DNA of 64,000 nucleotides from Gluconacetobacter tumulicola (lineage in GTDB: Bacteria; Pseudomonadota; Alphaproteobacteria; Acetobacterales; Acetobacteraceae), in NCBI RefSeq assembly GCF_014174215.1, contig NZ_JABEQL010000002.1, positions 1-64,000 on the forward strand. Reading direction: 5' to 3'. Numbering within the stretch: position 1 is the stretch's first letter; each line of letters opens with the position of its first letter. The notes below the pieces were generated by a model. It searched no databases and had not been told where the DNA came from. It saw only the letters and a program-made list of their open reading frames with translations. The translations under genes were made by a program, and so were the position numbers. This document shows positions 41,070 to 49,643 of this stretch, in pieces.

Positions 41070-42398
41070 TTACTGCTTCATGGCGATCGTGGTCTGCAGC
41101 AGCTGGTCTGCGGTCGTGACGATCTTGGTATTGGCGGAGTAGGCCTCCTGCGCGACGATCAGGGCGGACAGATCGCTGGTCAGATTGGTCGTGGAAGACT
41201 CGACATATCCGACCGACAGTGTGCCCGTGCCATTTTCCCCGACATTGCCGATTTTGGCGTTGCCGGATGATGCCGTGGCTGTATACGCCTGACCGTCGAC
41301 GGCATTCAGCCCGTCGACGTTGGCGAAATTCGCCATGGCGATCTTGCCCACGAGCTGGGTGTCGCCGTTATCGAAAATGGCCATGATAGAGCCGTCGCTC
41401 TGGACCGACACGCCCTCGTAGGTGCCGCTGGTCACGCTATCGCTGGCCAGGGACGGAGTCGCTGTGGGGGTGGTGCCGGTCGTCATGCCGGTTGTGCCGC
41501 CGATTGTGCCCAGGTCAAGATTGACGGTCTGCTGCGAGCCATCCTGATACGACACTGTGATCGGAATGTTGGCGGTGGCACCGAACAGAGTCGAGCCGAC
41601 GGGCGTGGCGCCGTTCGTGATGGAGGCGATGGAGCCGTTGGCATCGAAGGTTACGGTATATGGACCGGCATTGGTCAGCGTCGCGGTGCCAGCGCCCGCA
41701 ACGGCTGTACTCTGGGCTACCACATTCCAGGTGTTGGGGGCCGTATTCGTCCATTGAAGTCGAACGCCGCCCGAATTGTGGGTCGGGTTGGCGCTGGCGT
41801 AACTGCCATCGTACACTGTTGCTGCGGCGGTGGTAACCGTGTCGCCCACGGCGGCTGTGGATGACAGCGTCCCGGTTGTCGAAAGGGTGGTGCTCTGCGT
41901 GGGACGGAAAGCGACATTCGCGACGTTGAGCTGGGTCAGGTTCGTGTTGAGCGTCCCGCTCGGATCGACCATATAGCCATCAAGATAGTAGCCGCTGGTG
42001 TTGACCAGGTAGCCGTTCTTGTTTTCATAAAATTCACCGTTTCGGGTGTAATACTGCGCGTTCTGGAACTGGGTCTGGGCAGCTGTGGACGCGCCGGTTT
42101 CCTTGGACACGACGTACAGGCCGTTGCCGGAGATCGATGTCGCCAGGCTGTCGGCGCTGCTGGCTGCCGTACCCTGGGTGTCCACATGCTGGATGGTGAC
42201 GGCGGAGACGGAGTCCGAGATATCGGCCGATGCCGCGTTTCCGACGAGTGAACCGGCAACGAAATCCTGGAATGCCGTCGTGGTGGCCTTGTAGCCGACC
42301 GTCTGGCTGTTGGCGATGTTGTTGCTGAGGTTCGTAAATGCGGTCGACTGGGCGTTGATACCGCTGACAGCCGTGGTAAGGGCATTGAAAACTGACAT
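41070..42398 (-). CDS. flgE: Flagellar hook protein FlgE
   Basis: The 442-residue hook subunit has the axial N-terminus (SVFNALTTAVSGINAQSTAFTNLSNNIANSQTVGYKA). The middle FlaE/D2 region is near 190-310 (LQWTNTAPNTWNVVA, NLDLGTIGG), and the C-terminal YVESSTTNLTSDLSALIVAQEAYSANTKIV is typical. ATG at 42398 follows AGGGACGG. It has its own upstream region, as expected for an abundantly made late-stage basal-body gene. Confidence 0.95.
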   Translation of the reverse strand: MSVFNALTTAVSGINAQSTAFTNLSNNIANSQTVGYKATTTAFQDFVAGSLVGNAASADISDSVSAVTIQHVDTQGTAASSADSLATSISGNGLYVVSKETGASTAAQTQFQNAQYYTRNGEFYENKNGYLVNTSGYYLDGYMVDPSGTLNTNLTQLNVANVAFRPTQSTTLSTTGTLSSTAAVGDTVTTAAATVYDGSYASANPTHNSGGVRLQWTNTAPNTWNVVAQSTAVAGAGTATLTNAGPYTVTFDANGSIASITNGATPVGSTLFGATANIPITVSYQDGSQQTVNLDLGTIGGTTGMTTGTTPTATPSLASDSVTSGTYEGVSVQSDGSIMAIFDNGDTQLVGKIAMANFANVDGLNAVDGQAYTATASSGNAKIGNVGENGTGTLSVGYVESSTTNLTSDLSALIVAQEAYSANTKIVTTADQLLQTTIAMKQ

Positions 42399-42785
42399 GT
42401 GCCGTCCCTGCCTGTGCGCGCAGCTATCTGTTCCGCCTACCGTCAAGCAGGAAAATCACAACCCGATCATGGCCTGGGAGCTCATGACGTCATGCCCGTC
42501 AGACCATTTCCGGCGTGACGCGATTTCGGGTCAGTGATCTTACGGACATGGAATGGCGGCTGAAACATTCCCCGCGCGACATCTGTGCCTTGCTGGCTTT
42601 CTGAGTAGCATGCGCGGCGTGAAACGCAAGGACTTCATGTGTCGTTTTTGTACTACGGGTACATGAAAGATGTTACTGAATTGTTTCCGCCGGTGGATTC
42701 AGTGGCTACGCGGTCGATGCGGTTCCGGATGACGGACCCGCCGGGAAGGATTCCTATCCGATCACGCGATACGGAGAGGCGGCGA
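42399..42785. promoter_or_regulatory. Region between flhB and flgE
   Basis: The 387-bp gap holds a perfect 12-bp palindrome, CATGACGTCATG (42483-42494), about 90 bp upstream of flgE. A small TGTAC/GTACA stem lies at 42649-42663. No gene was found. The flgE promoter should lie in the right-hand half for minus-strand transcription. Confidence 0.4.
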
Positions 42786-43871
42786 TTACTGTCGAGGCAC
42801 GCGTGAACCCGGTGTCTTGAGTTTCATGACGTAGGCGATGATCGCGGCAACGGGCTGGAAATATTCCGGCGGTATTTCGGAATCTACCGGCAGGGTATAA
42901 AGGGCGCGGGCCACGGGCGGGTTGGAGACGATCGGGATCTTTGAATCCTCGGCTGCCTCGCGGATGCGGGTGGCGAGTTCGTCCGCGCCCTTGGCGACGA
43001 TTTTAGGCGCCGCGTCCGTACCGTTTTCGTAAGACAGCGCCACGGCATAATGGGTCGGGTTGGTGACGATGACGGTGGCCTTCTTCACGGCCTGGAGCAT
43101 CATCTGCCGGGCGCGCCGCATGCGGATCTGCTTCTGTTTGGCCTTTACCTTGGGGTCGCCATCGTCCTGGCGCACTTCCTCCTTGATCTCCTGATGGCTC
43201 ATGCGCAGCTTTTGCAGCCGATGGTATCGTGTCCATACTTCGTCGAGGACGGCGATCACGGCCTGGACCGTCAGGACGGTCAGCGTGGCGTACACGAACC
43301 ACGATATGAGTTCCGAGGTCAGGTGGTGAAGGGTCCAGCGTTCGGCCTCGGGTGCGACGTGCAATGTTCCTTTTGCCACATCGTAGAGCACTGCGCCGAA
43401 GGCGACGAACTTGACCAGGCTTTTCAGCATCTCGATCAGGTTGTTCGTGCTGACCACGCGCTTGATCCCCGACAGGGGAGACAGGCGCCCGATATCGGGG
43501 ATGAGGGCCTGGGGGCGGAACAGCAGACCCGTCTGAAGCATGGCGCAGGCGATGACAACCGCCACGCAGACGAGCACCAGGGGCGCCACCAGCAGGATGC
43601 CTTCGCGTACAGCCTGCTGGAAGACCAGGAAGAGCGATCCTCCATCTATCGAGATGGTATCGAAATGCTCCATCAGTCCGCGCATGTGCCGGAGAAATGT
43701 GCCGCCTGCGGAGGTCGTGGTCGCGGTGAAGACGGTCAGGAACGCGCTCAGGACCAGGAGCATCTGCGTTTCGCGGGATTGCGCGACGTTTCCGTCCGTG
43801 CGCGCCTTCTGCAGCCGTTTTCCGGTCGGGGCCTGCGACCGGTCTTCGCTGCTGGATCCTTCTTCTGCCAT
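42786..43871 (-). CDS. flhB: Flagellar export substrate-switch protein FlhB
   Basis: The 361-residue protein has four N-terminal membrane helices and a cytoplasmic domain. The autocleavage site NPTH is present in VIVTNPTHYAVALSYENG near residue 270, so substrate switching from hook to filament, triggered by FliK, should work normally. An N-terminal SSSEDRSQAPTGKRLQKAR segment is typical. It follows fliR by 6 bp. Confidence 0.96.
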   Translation of the reverse strand: MAEEGSSSEDRSQAPTGKRLQKARTDGNVAQSRETQMLLVLSAFLTVFTATTTSAGGTFLRHMRGLMEHFDTISIDGGSLFLVFQQAVREGILLVAPLVLVCVAVVIACAMLQTGLLFRPQALIPDIGRLSPLSGIKRVVSTNNLIEMLKSLVKFVAFGAVLYDVAKGTLHVAPEAERWTLHHLTSELISWFVYATLTVLTVQAVIAVLDEVWTRYHRLQKLRMSHQEIKEEVRQDDGDPKVKAKQKQIRMRRARQMMLQAVKKATVIVTNPTHYAVALSYENGTDAAPKIVAKGADELATRIREAAEDSKIPIVSNPPVARALYTLPVDSEIPPEYFQPVAAIIAYVMKLKTPGSRVPRQ

Positions 43872-43877
43872 GGTAAC

Positions 43878-44690
43878 TCAGTGCAGCGACGGCGGGGCGC
43901 CTACGCCGGGCAGGGCGACAAGCAGGTCGCTCATCCTTTCCTGCCAGACGCCGGTCATGATCTGGATCAGCATGGCCAGCAGGAGGACGCCACCCAATAA
44001 TTGGGCCGGCATGGCAATGCCGTAGACTTGGATCGCCGGCATCAGGCGGTTCAATACTCCCAGCATGGCAGGCCACAAGGTGCCGATCAGGATAAAGGGA
44101 GCGGCTAGTTGCAGCGCCAGGACGAATGTCTGCGCCGTGGCGGTGACGATGCTTTTTGTCATGTCGCCGAGCATCGGCATATGGCCCGGGGGAAACAGGT
44201 GGTACGAGCCCGTCACCGCAGCCAGGGGGAGGACATAAAGGCCGGTCGAGAGAAAGATGACCGGCGTGAGGGAGGAGGCCATGTGGCTGATGGCCGTGCT
44301 GGATGCCCCGAGTTCCGGATCCGGCTGGAGGATGCTGGCCAGGCCCGCGAGGATGGCGATGATCTGCATCGCAATAATCATTGCCATGGAAACGAGTCGG
44401 GCCAGCAGCCCGATGAATGCACCGGATAAAAGCTCGCCCGCGATGACGGCCAGCACCATGAACGGGTGATGAAGCGCCGGCCCGGATATGGCTGCCAGAT
44501 GATCCTGCACCACTGGCAGGATGGTGATGCTGATGACAAGCGCAATTCCCGCCCGGACCATCATGGGGGACGTGGTTTCGCCAAAGCCGGGGGCTGTCAT
44601 CACCATGGCACTGACCCGGCACAGGGTCAGCAGGAACATCGCGGCCAGTACGGGGATGGAGCCGCCGGGAAAGGCCAGATCCCCGGTCAT
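43878..44690 (-). CDS. fliR: Flagellar export gate protein FliR
   Basis: The 270-residue inner-membrane protein has about six hydrophobic helices and the family start RVSAMVMTAPGFGETTSPMMVRAGIA. With FliP and FliQ it forms the export channel. It lies between fliQ and flhB. Confidence 0.94.
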   Translation of the reverse strand: MTGDLAFPGGSIPVLAAMFLLTLCRVSAMVMTAPGFGETTSPMMVRAGIALVISITILPVVQDHLAAISGPALHHPFMVLAVIAGELLSGAFIGLLARLVSMAMIIAMQIIAILAGLASILQPDPELGASSTAISHMASSLTPVIFLSTGLYVLPLAAVTGSYHLFPPGHMPMLGDMTKSIVTATAQTFVLALQLAAPFILIGTLWPAMLGVLNRLMPAIQVYGIAMPAQLLGGVLLLAMLIQIMTGVWQERMSDLLVALPGVGAPPSLH

Positions 44691-44724
44691 TCCAGAATGG
44701 TCGCCGCCAGAGTGCGGCCTGTCT

Positions 44725-45000
44725 TCACGAACCGCCCACCATGATCATCTGGTCGAAGATGGTCTGCGCATATGTATGGAGCGTGGCATACATGAACGAA
44801 CCCGTCAGCATGAGGGCGGCTGTCGCGGCCATGAATTTCGGCACGAAAGACAATGTCGCCTCGTTCACCTGGGTTACGGCCTGAAGTAACGAAACCAGGA
44901 TGCCCGCGCAGAGGGACGACAGAAGGGAAGGTGCGCCCATCTTGACTGCAACGAGCAGGGTCTGACGAAGTATTTCGTGAACATCGACCGTATGATGCAT
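44725..45000 (-). CDS. fliQ: Flagellar export gate protein FliQ
   Basis: The 91-residue protein has two membrane helices and the conserved ILRQTLLVAVKMGAPSLLSSLCAGILVSLLQAVTQVNEATLSFVPK. It is part of the FliP-FliQ-FliR channel. It follows fliE by 10 bp. Confidence 0.95.
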   Translation of the reverse strand: MHHTVDVHEILRQTLLVAVKMGAPSLLSSLCAGILVSLLQAVTQVNEATLSFVPKFMAATAALMLTGSFMYATLHTYAQTIFDQMIMVGGS

Positions 45001-45010
45001 GTGCGAGGGC

Positions 45011-45343
45011 TTAGATCGACATCTTCATGACGTCCTGATAGGCCTGCACCATGCGGTCCCGAACCGTGGTGACGGTTTGCAGGGTCAGTTTCGCTTCTTC
45101 CACGGAGGTCGCGATATCGGTGAGGCTGCCTTTGCCGGAGAGGCCCTGGGCCGTCATCGTTTCGGCCGTCTTGCCGGTTTGAATCGCGTTTTTGAGCGCG
45201 CCGTCCAGAACATTGCCGAAGCTGGACACGCTGTCGGTGGGGAGGTCGTTCTGCGTGTCGTCGGTGGAAGGCTGCAGGGCCTTCTGTGTCTGCCCGTAGG
45301 CATTGAGCGCATCGAAGCTGCGTGTGGTGATGTCGCTGATCAT
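45011..45343 (-). CDS. fliE: Hook-basal body complex protein FliE
   Basis: The 110-residue protein joins the MS ring to the rod. Its C-terminal LTDIATSVEEAKLTLQTVTTVRDRMVQAYQDVMKMSI is the conserved FliE helix. It starts the fliE-fliQ-fliR-flhB operon and is the first rod-side protein exported. Confidence 0.95.
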   Translation of the reverse strand: MISDITTRSFDALNAYGQTQKALQPSTDDTQNDLPTDSVSSFGNVLDGALKNAIQTGKTAETMTAQGLSGKGSLTDIATSVEEAKLTLQTVTTVRDRMVQAYQDVMKMSI

Positions 45344-45704
45344 CGTGTACGTGCCGCGCCCCTTCTGCCTTGCAGGATATCCCTGGCAGGCTATTGCGCC
45401 TCATTGCCTAACCCACTCTAGTCATGACGGCAAGATCGGTATTTTTACCTTTTATTAAAATATCATGACTGATCTGAACCGCTTTGACGAGGCGGAATCG
45501 CTGGTTGAACGATTGAGGGATGGGCAGATCTTCGTGGGAATCGAGACTTGTCTGGTGCTGTGCTGCGGATATGTATCGTGATAGAGGGTGTTTACGTGCG
45601 CGCCAGTATATCGTGGGGCGTCGAAGCCGTCGTGGCATGGCGACAGAAGATCGTCGGGCTGCATGTGCATGGAGTACGGCGTTGACAGGTCATATAGAGT
45701 CGAT
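45344..45704. promoter_or_regulatory. Divergent region between fliE and a lipoprotein gene
   Basis: The 361-bp region is A/T-rich at 45438-45470, a likely minus-strand promoter for fliE. TCATGAC occurs at 45422-45428 and again at 45463-45469, 41 bp apart or about four helical turns. A TTGACA lies at 45682-45687 close to the lipoprotein start. No gene was found. Confidence 0.35.
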
Positions 45705-46343
45705 ATGCGACGTTTGGTGAACGGTGCCCGCGCCGGCTCCGGCAGGGGATTGCTGGCCTGTGCGACCGCCTTGGTTGCCTTGCTGGGTGTGGGTGGTTGC
45801 GGGGCAGCCATGGCTCGGGGCAGCAGCGGTGGCAGCGCGACCGCGCATATTGGAGACGACGGTCTCCGCTGTCCATCGGGGCCGGTCCGTATCGCCGAAA
45901 TTCAGGCGATTACACGACAGAATAATGAAGCGGATCCGAACCTGCCGATCGGCGCGGCCTCGGTGGAGGTCTGCTCGACGGACGCAACCAAATTTACCGA
46001 TGTCGTGACGCGTGGCGCGCCCGATGAAGCGGTGACGGGCGGTTCGGTAGGACAGAAGACAGGTGTCGACGGAACGATACAGATTCGTGGCCGCACCGCG
46101 CAGATGGACGCCACCGTCTATGTTCCGCTTGCCGCGGCGGATATCGCGCAATGTACCTCAAGGGATGACGCCCCGCAGCAGGATGGCACGGGCGGACCAT
46201 GCCGGCCGCATGGATTCGTGGCGAGTTTTGCCGGCACATGGGTGTTTTCGGCGGGAAAATGGCAGAGTTTTCAGACCGGCACGGATTCTGCCGGAAACCC
46301 GATCGTCCTGGCCGTCAGGATCATGAACGGACCTGTGGAATGA
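45705..46343 (+). CDS. Putative lipoprotein
   Basis: The 212-residue protein has a signal sequence with lipobox VGGC near residue 28. The mature part has several cysteines (GDDGLRCPSGP, SVEVCSTD, QCTSRDD, GPCRPHG) and beta-rich segments such as GTIQIRGRTAQMDATVYVPL, so a secreted, possibly disulfide-bonded fold is likely. No domain is recognised. It converges on the flagellin gene; any link to motility is by position only. Confidence 0.6.
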   Translation: MRRLVNGARAGSGRGLLACATALVALLGVGGCGAAMARGSSGGSATAHIGDDGLRCPSGPVRIAEIQAITRQNNEADPNLPIGAASVEVCSTDATKFTDVVTRGAPDEAVTGGSVGQKTGVDGTIQIRGRTAQMDATVYVPLAAADIAQCTSRDDAPQQDGTGGPCRPHGFVASFAGTWVFSAGKWQSFQTGTDSAGNPIVLAVRIMNGPVE

Positions 46344-46431
46344 CGGTCTGATGCCGGTCGGGAGCGCGACCGGACATGTGATGCGCGCGCTGTCCCTTTT
46401 CTCAACTGGCCCTGACAAGGCATAAATAAAA

Positions 46432-46459
46432 AGTGCCCCCGACGATTGCCGGGGGCACT
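46432..46459 (-). terminator. Intrinsic terminator of the flagellin gene
   Basis: AGTGCCCCCG at 46432-46441 pairs perfectly with 46450-46459 around an 8-base loop. On the minus strand the stem is followed by TTTTTATTTAT, a proper U-rich tail. It lies 32 bp beyond the flagellin stop. It is the clearest Rho-independent terminator in the window. Confidence 0.92.
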
Positions 46460-46490
46460 GACCATCTTACGCCGTGAGCGTAGGACGGGA

Positions 46491-47483
46491 TTACTGGAAC
46501 ATCGACAGAATGTTCTGCGACTGCGAGTTCGCGATGGTCAGCGACTTGATGGCCAACTGCTGCTTGGTCTGCAGCGAGGTCAGCTTCGCGCTGGCAGCCG
46601 CCATGTCTGCGTTGGTCAGCGCGCCGATGCCGTTGCCCAGGTTGTCGGAGATGGTCGAGCCATAGGTGCTCATGTTGGTGATGTTGTTGGTGTTCGCGCC
46701 CAGCGAAGAGGTGACGAAGGTCATCGCCTTGATGGCGGACTGGACCTGGGCGATCATGTCGGCGACCGCAGAGGTGCCGGTGAAGTTGGAGCCAAGCTTG
46801 CCGCCGATCGCTTCGAACACGTTGGAGGTCGGAGCGACGCCTGCCGTGCCGCTTGCCGTCAGACCCAGTGCGTCCGTCAGGGTCGTGCCGACTGCGCCGG
46901 TGACGGTCGTACCCGTGGTAAACGCAGATGCACCCGCGACCGCGGCACCGCCCATATAGGAGGCGATCGTCGCGTTGAAGCCGGTGATGGTCGAGCTGTC
47001 ACCCTGCAGGCCCGTGATGTAGGTGAGATCGCCGGAGGTGATGCCGAGGCCGTCCGTGGTGCTGCCGCTGAGCAGGTTGACGCCGTTGAACGTCGCGTTG
47101 CGGGCAATGGTGTCGATCTGAGCGAGATAGGCTGTGATCTGAGTGCCGATCTGGTCCATGGAGGCCGGGCTGCCCTGGTTGTTGCCCAGCGAAGTCACGG
47201 CGGTCTGCACTTCCTGCAGTACGCTGATGATCTGGTTGGCGGCGCTGGCCGTCGAGCTGACGGTCTGGGCGGCGAAGGACAGGCCGTCATTCACGGCGCT
47301 CTGGCCGGACACGTTGCCCTGCATCTGCTGCGCGATGCCGAAGGCGGCGGCGTTGTCGGCGGCAGTGGAAACCTTCAGGCCCGTCGAAACGACGTTCTGT
47401 GTGTTGCTCAGGCTCTGCTGGACGGCATCCAGCGTCTCGATAGCGATTTTCGAAGAGGCGTTGTTGTTGATGGAAAGGCTCAC
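46491..47483 (-). CDS. fliC: Flagellin
   Basis: The 330-residue filament subunit has the conserved N-terminal (SLSINNNASSKIAIETLDAVQQSLSNTQ) and C-terminal (AKLTSLQTKQQLAIKSLTIANSQSQNILSMFQ) coiled-coil arms and a short Ser/Thr/Gly-rich surface region, as in alphaproteobacteria. Translation starts with GTG at 47483 behind GGAGA. The Ser/Thr-rich centre offers O-glycosylation sites for the TPR glycosyltransferases. The strong terminator downstream fits high expression. Confidence 0.95.
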   Translation of the reverse strand: MSLSINNNASSKIAIETLDAVQQSLSNTQNVVSTGLKVSTAADNAAAFGIAQQMQGNVSGQSAVNDGLSFAAQTVSSTASAANQIISVLQEVQTAVTSLGNNQGSPASMDQIGTQITAYLAQIDTIARNATFNGVNLLSGSTTDGLGITSGDLTYITGLQGDSSTITGFNATIASYMGGAAVAGASAFTTGTTVTGAVGTTLTDALGLTASGTAGVAPTSNVFEAIGGKLGSNFTGTSAVADMIAQVQSAIKAMTFVTSSLGANTNNITNMSTYGSTISDNLGNGIGALTNADMAAASAKLTSLQTKQQLAIKSLTIANSQSQNILSMFQ

Positions 47484-47711
47484 GGCATTTTCTCCATGCT
47501 GGCTATCCTGGGGTGGACCAGGTCAACGCCAGAAAATCGGGAAATGGCTAAGAGAAGGTTACCAGCGCGACCCCGAAGAGAATTTTCACGTAAAATGTGG
47601 CAAGCCAGGGCTGGGGTTCCCTGTTCCGGCGACCCGGACGGGATGGCCCTGGACGACGGAATAGGCTAAAACGACCAGTATCGAGTATGACAAATCGCAG
47701 ATGGTACGACG
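47484..47711. promoter_or_regulatory. Divergent promoter region of flagellin and flaF
   Basis: The 228-bp region includes a near-palindrome ATTTTCACGTAAAAT at about 47581-47596, some 100 bp upstream of the flagellin start. The leader contains an overlapping ATG-CCG-TGA three-codon frame just before the GTG start. No clear sigma-28 or sigma-54 promoter was recognised. Confidence 0.35.
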
Positions 47712-48083
47712 ATGATTCATCCAGCACTTCGTGCTTATCAGACTGTGACGGAGTCCGCCCTGACGGGAAGGGAAGCCGAATCTATCTGTTTCAGAATGCT
47801 TATCGATGAGCTGGAGGCCGCCAGCCAGAGTTCTGATCTGCATGTCCGCAATCGGGCTCTGAACAGGCATCAACGCCTGTGGTCGATGATCATGAGGGCA
47901 AACATTCCGGATAATGGCCTGGCGGTCGAGGAGGATCGAAAGCTTTTTGTCAGGATGGCCGATCAGGCACAGAAATATGGCATCAGAGCCATCCTGGATT
48001 CCGGCCTGTCTCTGATGCCCCTCATCGAGATTGCGGAAAACGTCCTTGCCGGATTGGAAACGGTGTCGGGAGGAATTGAATAA
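47712..48083 (+). CDS. flaF: Flagellar biosynthesis regulator FlaF
   Basis: The 123-residue protein fits FlaF, an alphaproteobacterial post-transcriptional regulator needed for flagellin synthesis, opposed by FlbT. Typical features are AYQTVTESALTGREAESICFRMLI near the N-terminus, RALNRHQRLWSMIM, and length. It is divergent from flagellin. FlbT, often adjacent, was not seen in the window. Confidence 0.88.
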   Translation: MIHPALRAYQTVTESALTGREAESICFRMLIDELEAASQSSDLHVRNRALNRHQRLWSMIMRANIPDNGLAVEEDRKLFVRMADQAQKYGIRAILDSGLSLMPLIEIAENVLAGLETVSGGIE

Positions 48084-48173
48084 AGCCCCGGTCCGCGCCT
48101 GCGCTGCTCGAAGGCAGTTGCCCGGAGGGATTCCAATACGGGTTGGCGCAGCGGTCTTGGGATATGGCGAGAT

Positions 48174-48560
48174 TTAGAAGAGGTCTATTTTACCAGCCAT
48201 CGTGGATTGATCCGGCATGTCCCCACCTTTCAGGACCTGTATGACGTCCCCCAGCGTGACTCCTTCATATAAGTGAGCCACGCTTACAGTGTCCGCGATC
48301 CCGGTCGGAGCAAGAGACATCAGGTTTCTCAGTACTGTTGCCACGGATGCGACCGTCTGCGTCGCCAGGTCCAGTTTTTGCAGGCGACACATTTCCGCGC
48401 TGGTCATCGAGGTGTCATGCATGCATTCCGCCACGACCTGCTGGGCGCCTGCCAGTTCCTCGCCGGCCATGTCCAGGAGACGCATGACCTTGAGGACGGT
48501 GTCATGCACCGTGATTTCCAGGTCTGACGGTCCTTGGGTGGCGGTGGCACGCATGGTCAT
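48174..48560 (-). CDS. Last gene of the che operon, CheZ/CheT-like candidate
   Basis: The 128-residue helical protein follows cheD by 28 bp. A helix around residues 60-80 contains LDLATQTVASVATVL, where Asp64 and Gln68 form a D-x-x-x-Q pair comparable to DLTGQ in the active site of the CheY-P phosphatase CheZ. The C-terminus MAGKIDLF is an acidic-hydrophobic tail, as CheZ uses to grip CheY. Its place after cheD is that of cheT in Sinorhizobium and cheU in Caulobacter. Phosphatase activity is an inference. The start (48560 or 48554) is uncertain. Confidence 0.6.
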   Translation of the reverse strand: MTMRATATQGPSDLEITVHDTVLKVMRLLDMAGEELAGAQQVVAECMHDTSMTSAEMCRLQKLDLATQTVASVATVLRNLMSLAPTGIADTVSVAHLYEGVTLGDVIQVLKGGDMPDQSTMAGKIDLF

Positions 48561-48588
48561 CGTGGTGTCTCTCTCCATGCTCTGGTGA

Positions 48589-49149
48589 TCAGAACAGTTC
48601 AACGCTGGAACTGGCCTCGCGCGCCCATCTGCGTTCGGCTTCGGCCTCTTGCCGGTTATAGGCTTCTTCCTGACGGACGATGGCCTGGCCATCCTGTATC
48701 AGGTTCTGCTGGGCTTTTCCGGATGTCGGCCAGAACCGCACCCGTCTGGCCTGGGTGCCGCCGAGGCTTTGTGCGATGCAGGGGATGCTTTCGTCCGCCA
48801 GATATTGCAGGACAAAGACGCTGTTTTCCTGCCCGATGCGGCCCAGGGACGGGACGATGGCCGCGCCTCCGAAAGCCTTGCAGCGCAGGCGGTCGCGTTT
48901 GCCGCCTGCCTTCAGGATGCCGTTGATGAGCTTTTCCATGGCATTGACACCGAAACGCATGGCGGTGCCGCCATGCCTCTCGCCCCCGCCGGGCAAGAGA
49001 AAATGATTCATGCCGCCAACTTCGGTCACCGGATCGAACATGCACACCGAAATGCAGGACCCCAGGAGGGTCACGAGAAGTGCGGACGGATTGTTCGAAA
49101 CGATGACTTCGCCTTGTACAACTGTCGTCGGTGTCAGGGGGGGGGTCAC
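48589..49149 (-). CDS. cheD: Chemoreceptor glutamine deamidase CheD
   Basis: The 186-residue enzyme deamidates receptor glutamines and tunes adaptation. The catalytic triad region is intact: Thr27 and Cys32 in TLLGSCISVC and His49 in GGMNHFLLPGGG. AFGGA and IPCIAQSLGGTQARRVRF are also typical. A C-terminal extension of about 25 residues ends VELF. It overlaps cheY by four bases. Confidence 0.95.
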   Translation of the reverse strand: MTPPLTPTTVVQGEVIVSNNPSALLVTLLGSCISVCMFDPVTEVGGMNHFLLPGGGERHGGTAMRFGVNAMEKLINGILKAGGKRDRLRCKAFGGAAIVPSLGRIGQENSVFVLQYLADESIPCIAQSLGGTQARRVRFWPTSGKAQQNLIQDGQAIVRQEEAYNRQEAEAERRWAREASSSVELF

Positions 49150-49535
49150 GTGATGGGTCCGAACACCTTTTCGAGAACTTCACGCAGTTTCGCGACCGTG
49201 TAGGGCTTGGCGAGAAAATTGTTCACCCCTGCCTTGACTGCTTCCTGAACAAGGTCCCGACTGGCTTCGCCGGTCAGGATGATGAACGCGACCTTCTGCG
49301 TCTTGGGATTGCCCCGGACCGCACGCAGCAGTTCAAGTCCGTCCATGACGGGCATGTTGAAGTCCGAGATGACCAGATGCGTCGGATTCTGGCCAAGGTA
49401 CTCGATGGCTTCCTTGCCGTCCTTCCTTTGCGCGACATGGGCGAAGCCCAGTTGCAGCAGGCTGTTGGCCAGAATCTGGCGAATGGAAGACTGGTCATCG
49501 ACAACGAGGACCCTGATTTGTGAAGCCGCGGGCAT
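49146..49535 (-). CDS. cheY: Chemotaxis response regulator CheY (second copy, after cheB)
   Basis: This is a 129-residue single-domain receiver. VLVVDDQSS supplies the acidic pocket, SDFNMPVMDGLELL the phosphoacceptor Asp, ILTGEAS the Thr and FLAKPY the Lys. ATG at 49535 follows AGGAAG. By position it corresponds to CheYII, the main motor-binding CheY in several alphaproteobacteria. A 108-bp gap separates it from cheB. Confidence 0.93.
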   Translation of the reverse strand: MPAASQIRVLVVDDQSSIRQILANSLLQLGFAHVAQRKDGKEAIEYLGQNPTHLVISDFNMPVMDGLELLRAVRGNPKTQKVAFIILTGEASRDLVQEAVKAGVNNFLAKPYTVAKLREVLEKVFGPIT

Positions 49536-49643
49536 TTTTCTTCCTCTTTCCCTTTGAGGTCCGGCGAGGCGCGCCGGTATCAGTCGTCGTGCATGGTGAG
49601 CGCGCATGGCAGCAATGCGTCATCGCGCGCTATTCGGCTCGTA

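Noticed and set aside
40667-41142. Several short frames between flgE and fliL that might be a gene
   Set aside because: Arg/Ala/Gly-rich products with no conserved motif and no ribosome site; the region is better explained as regulatory spacer with a terminator hairpin.
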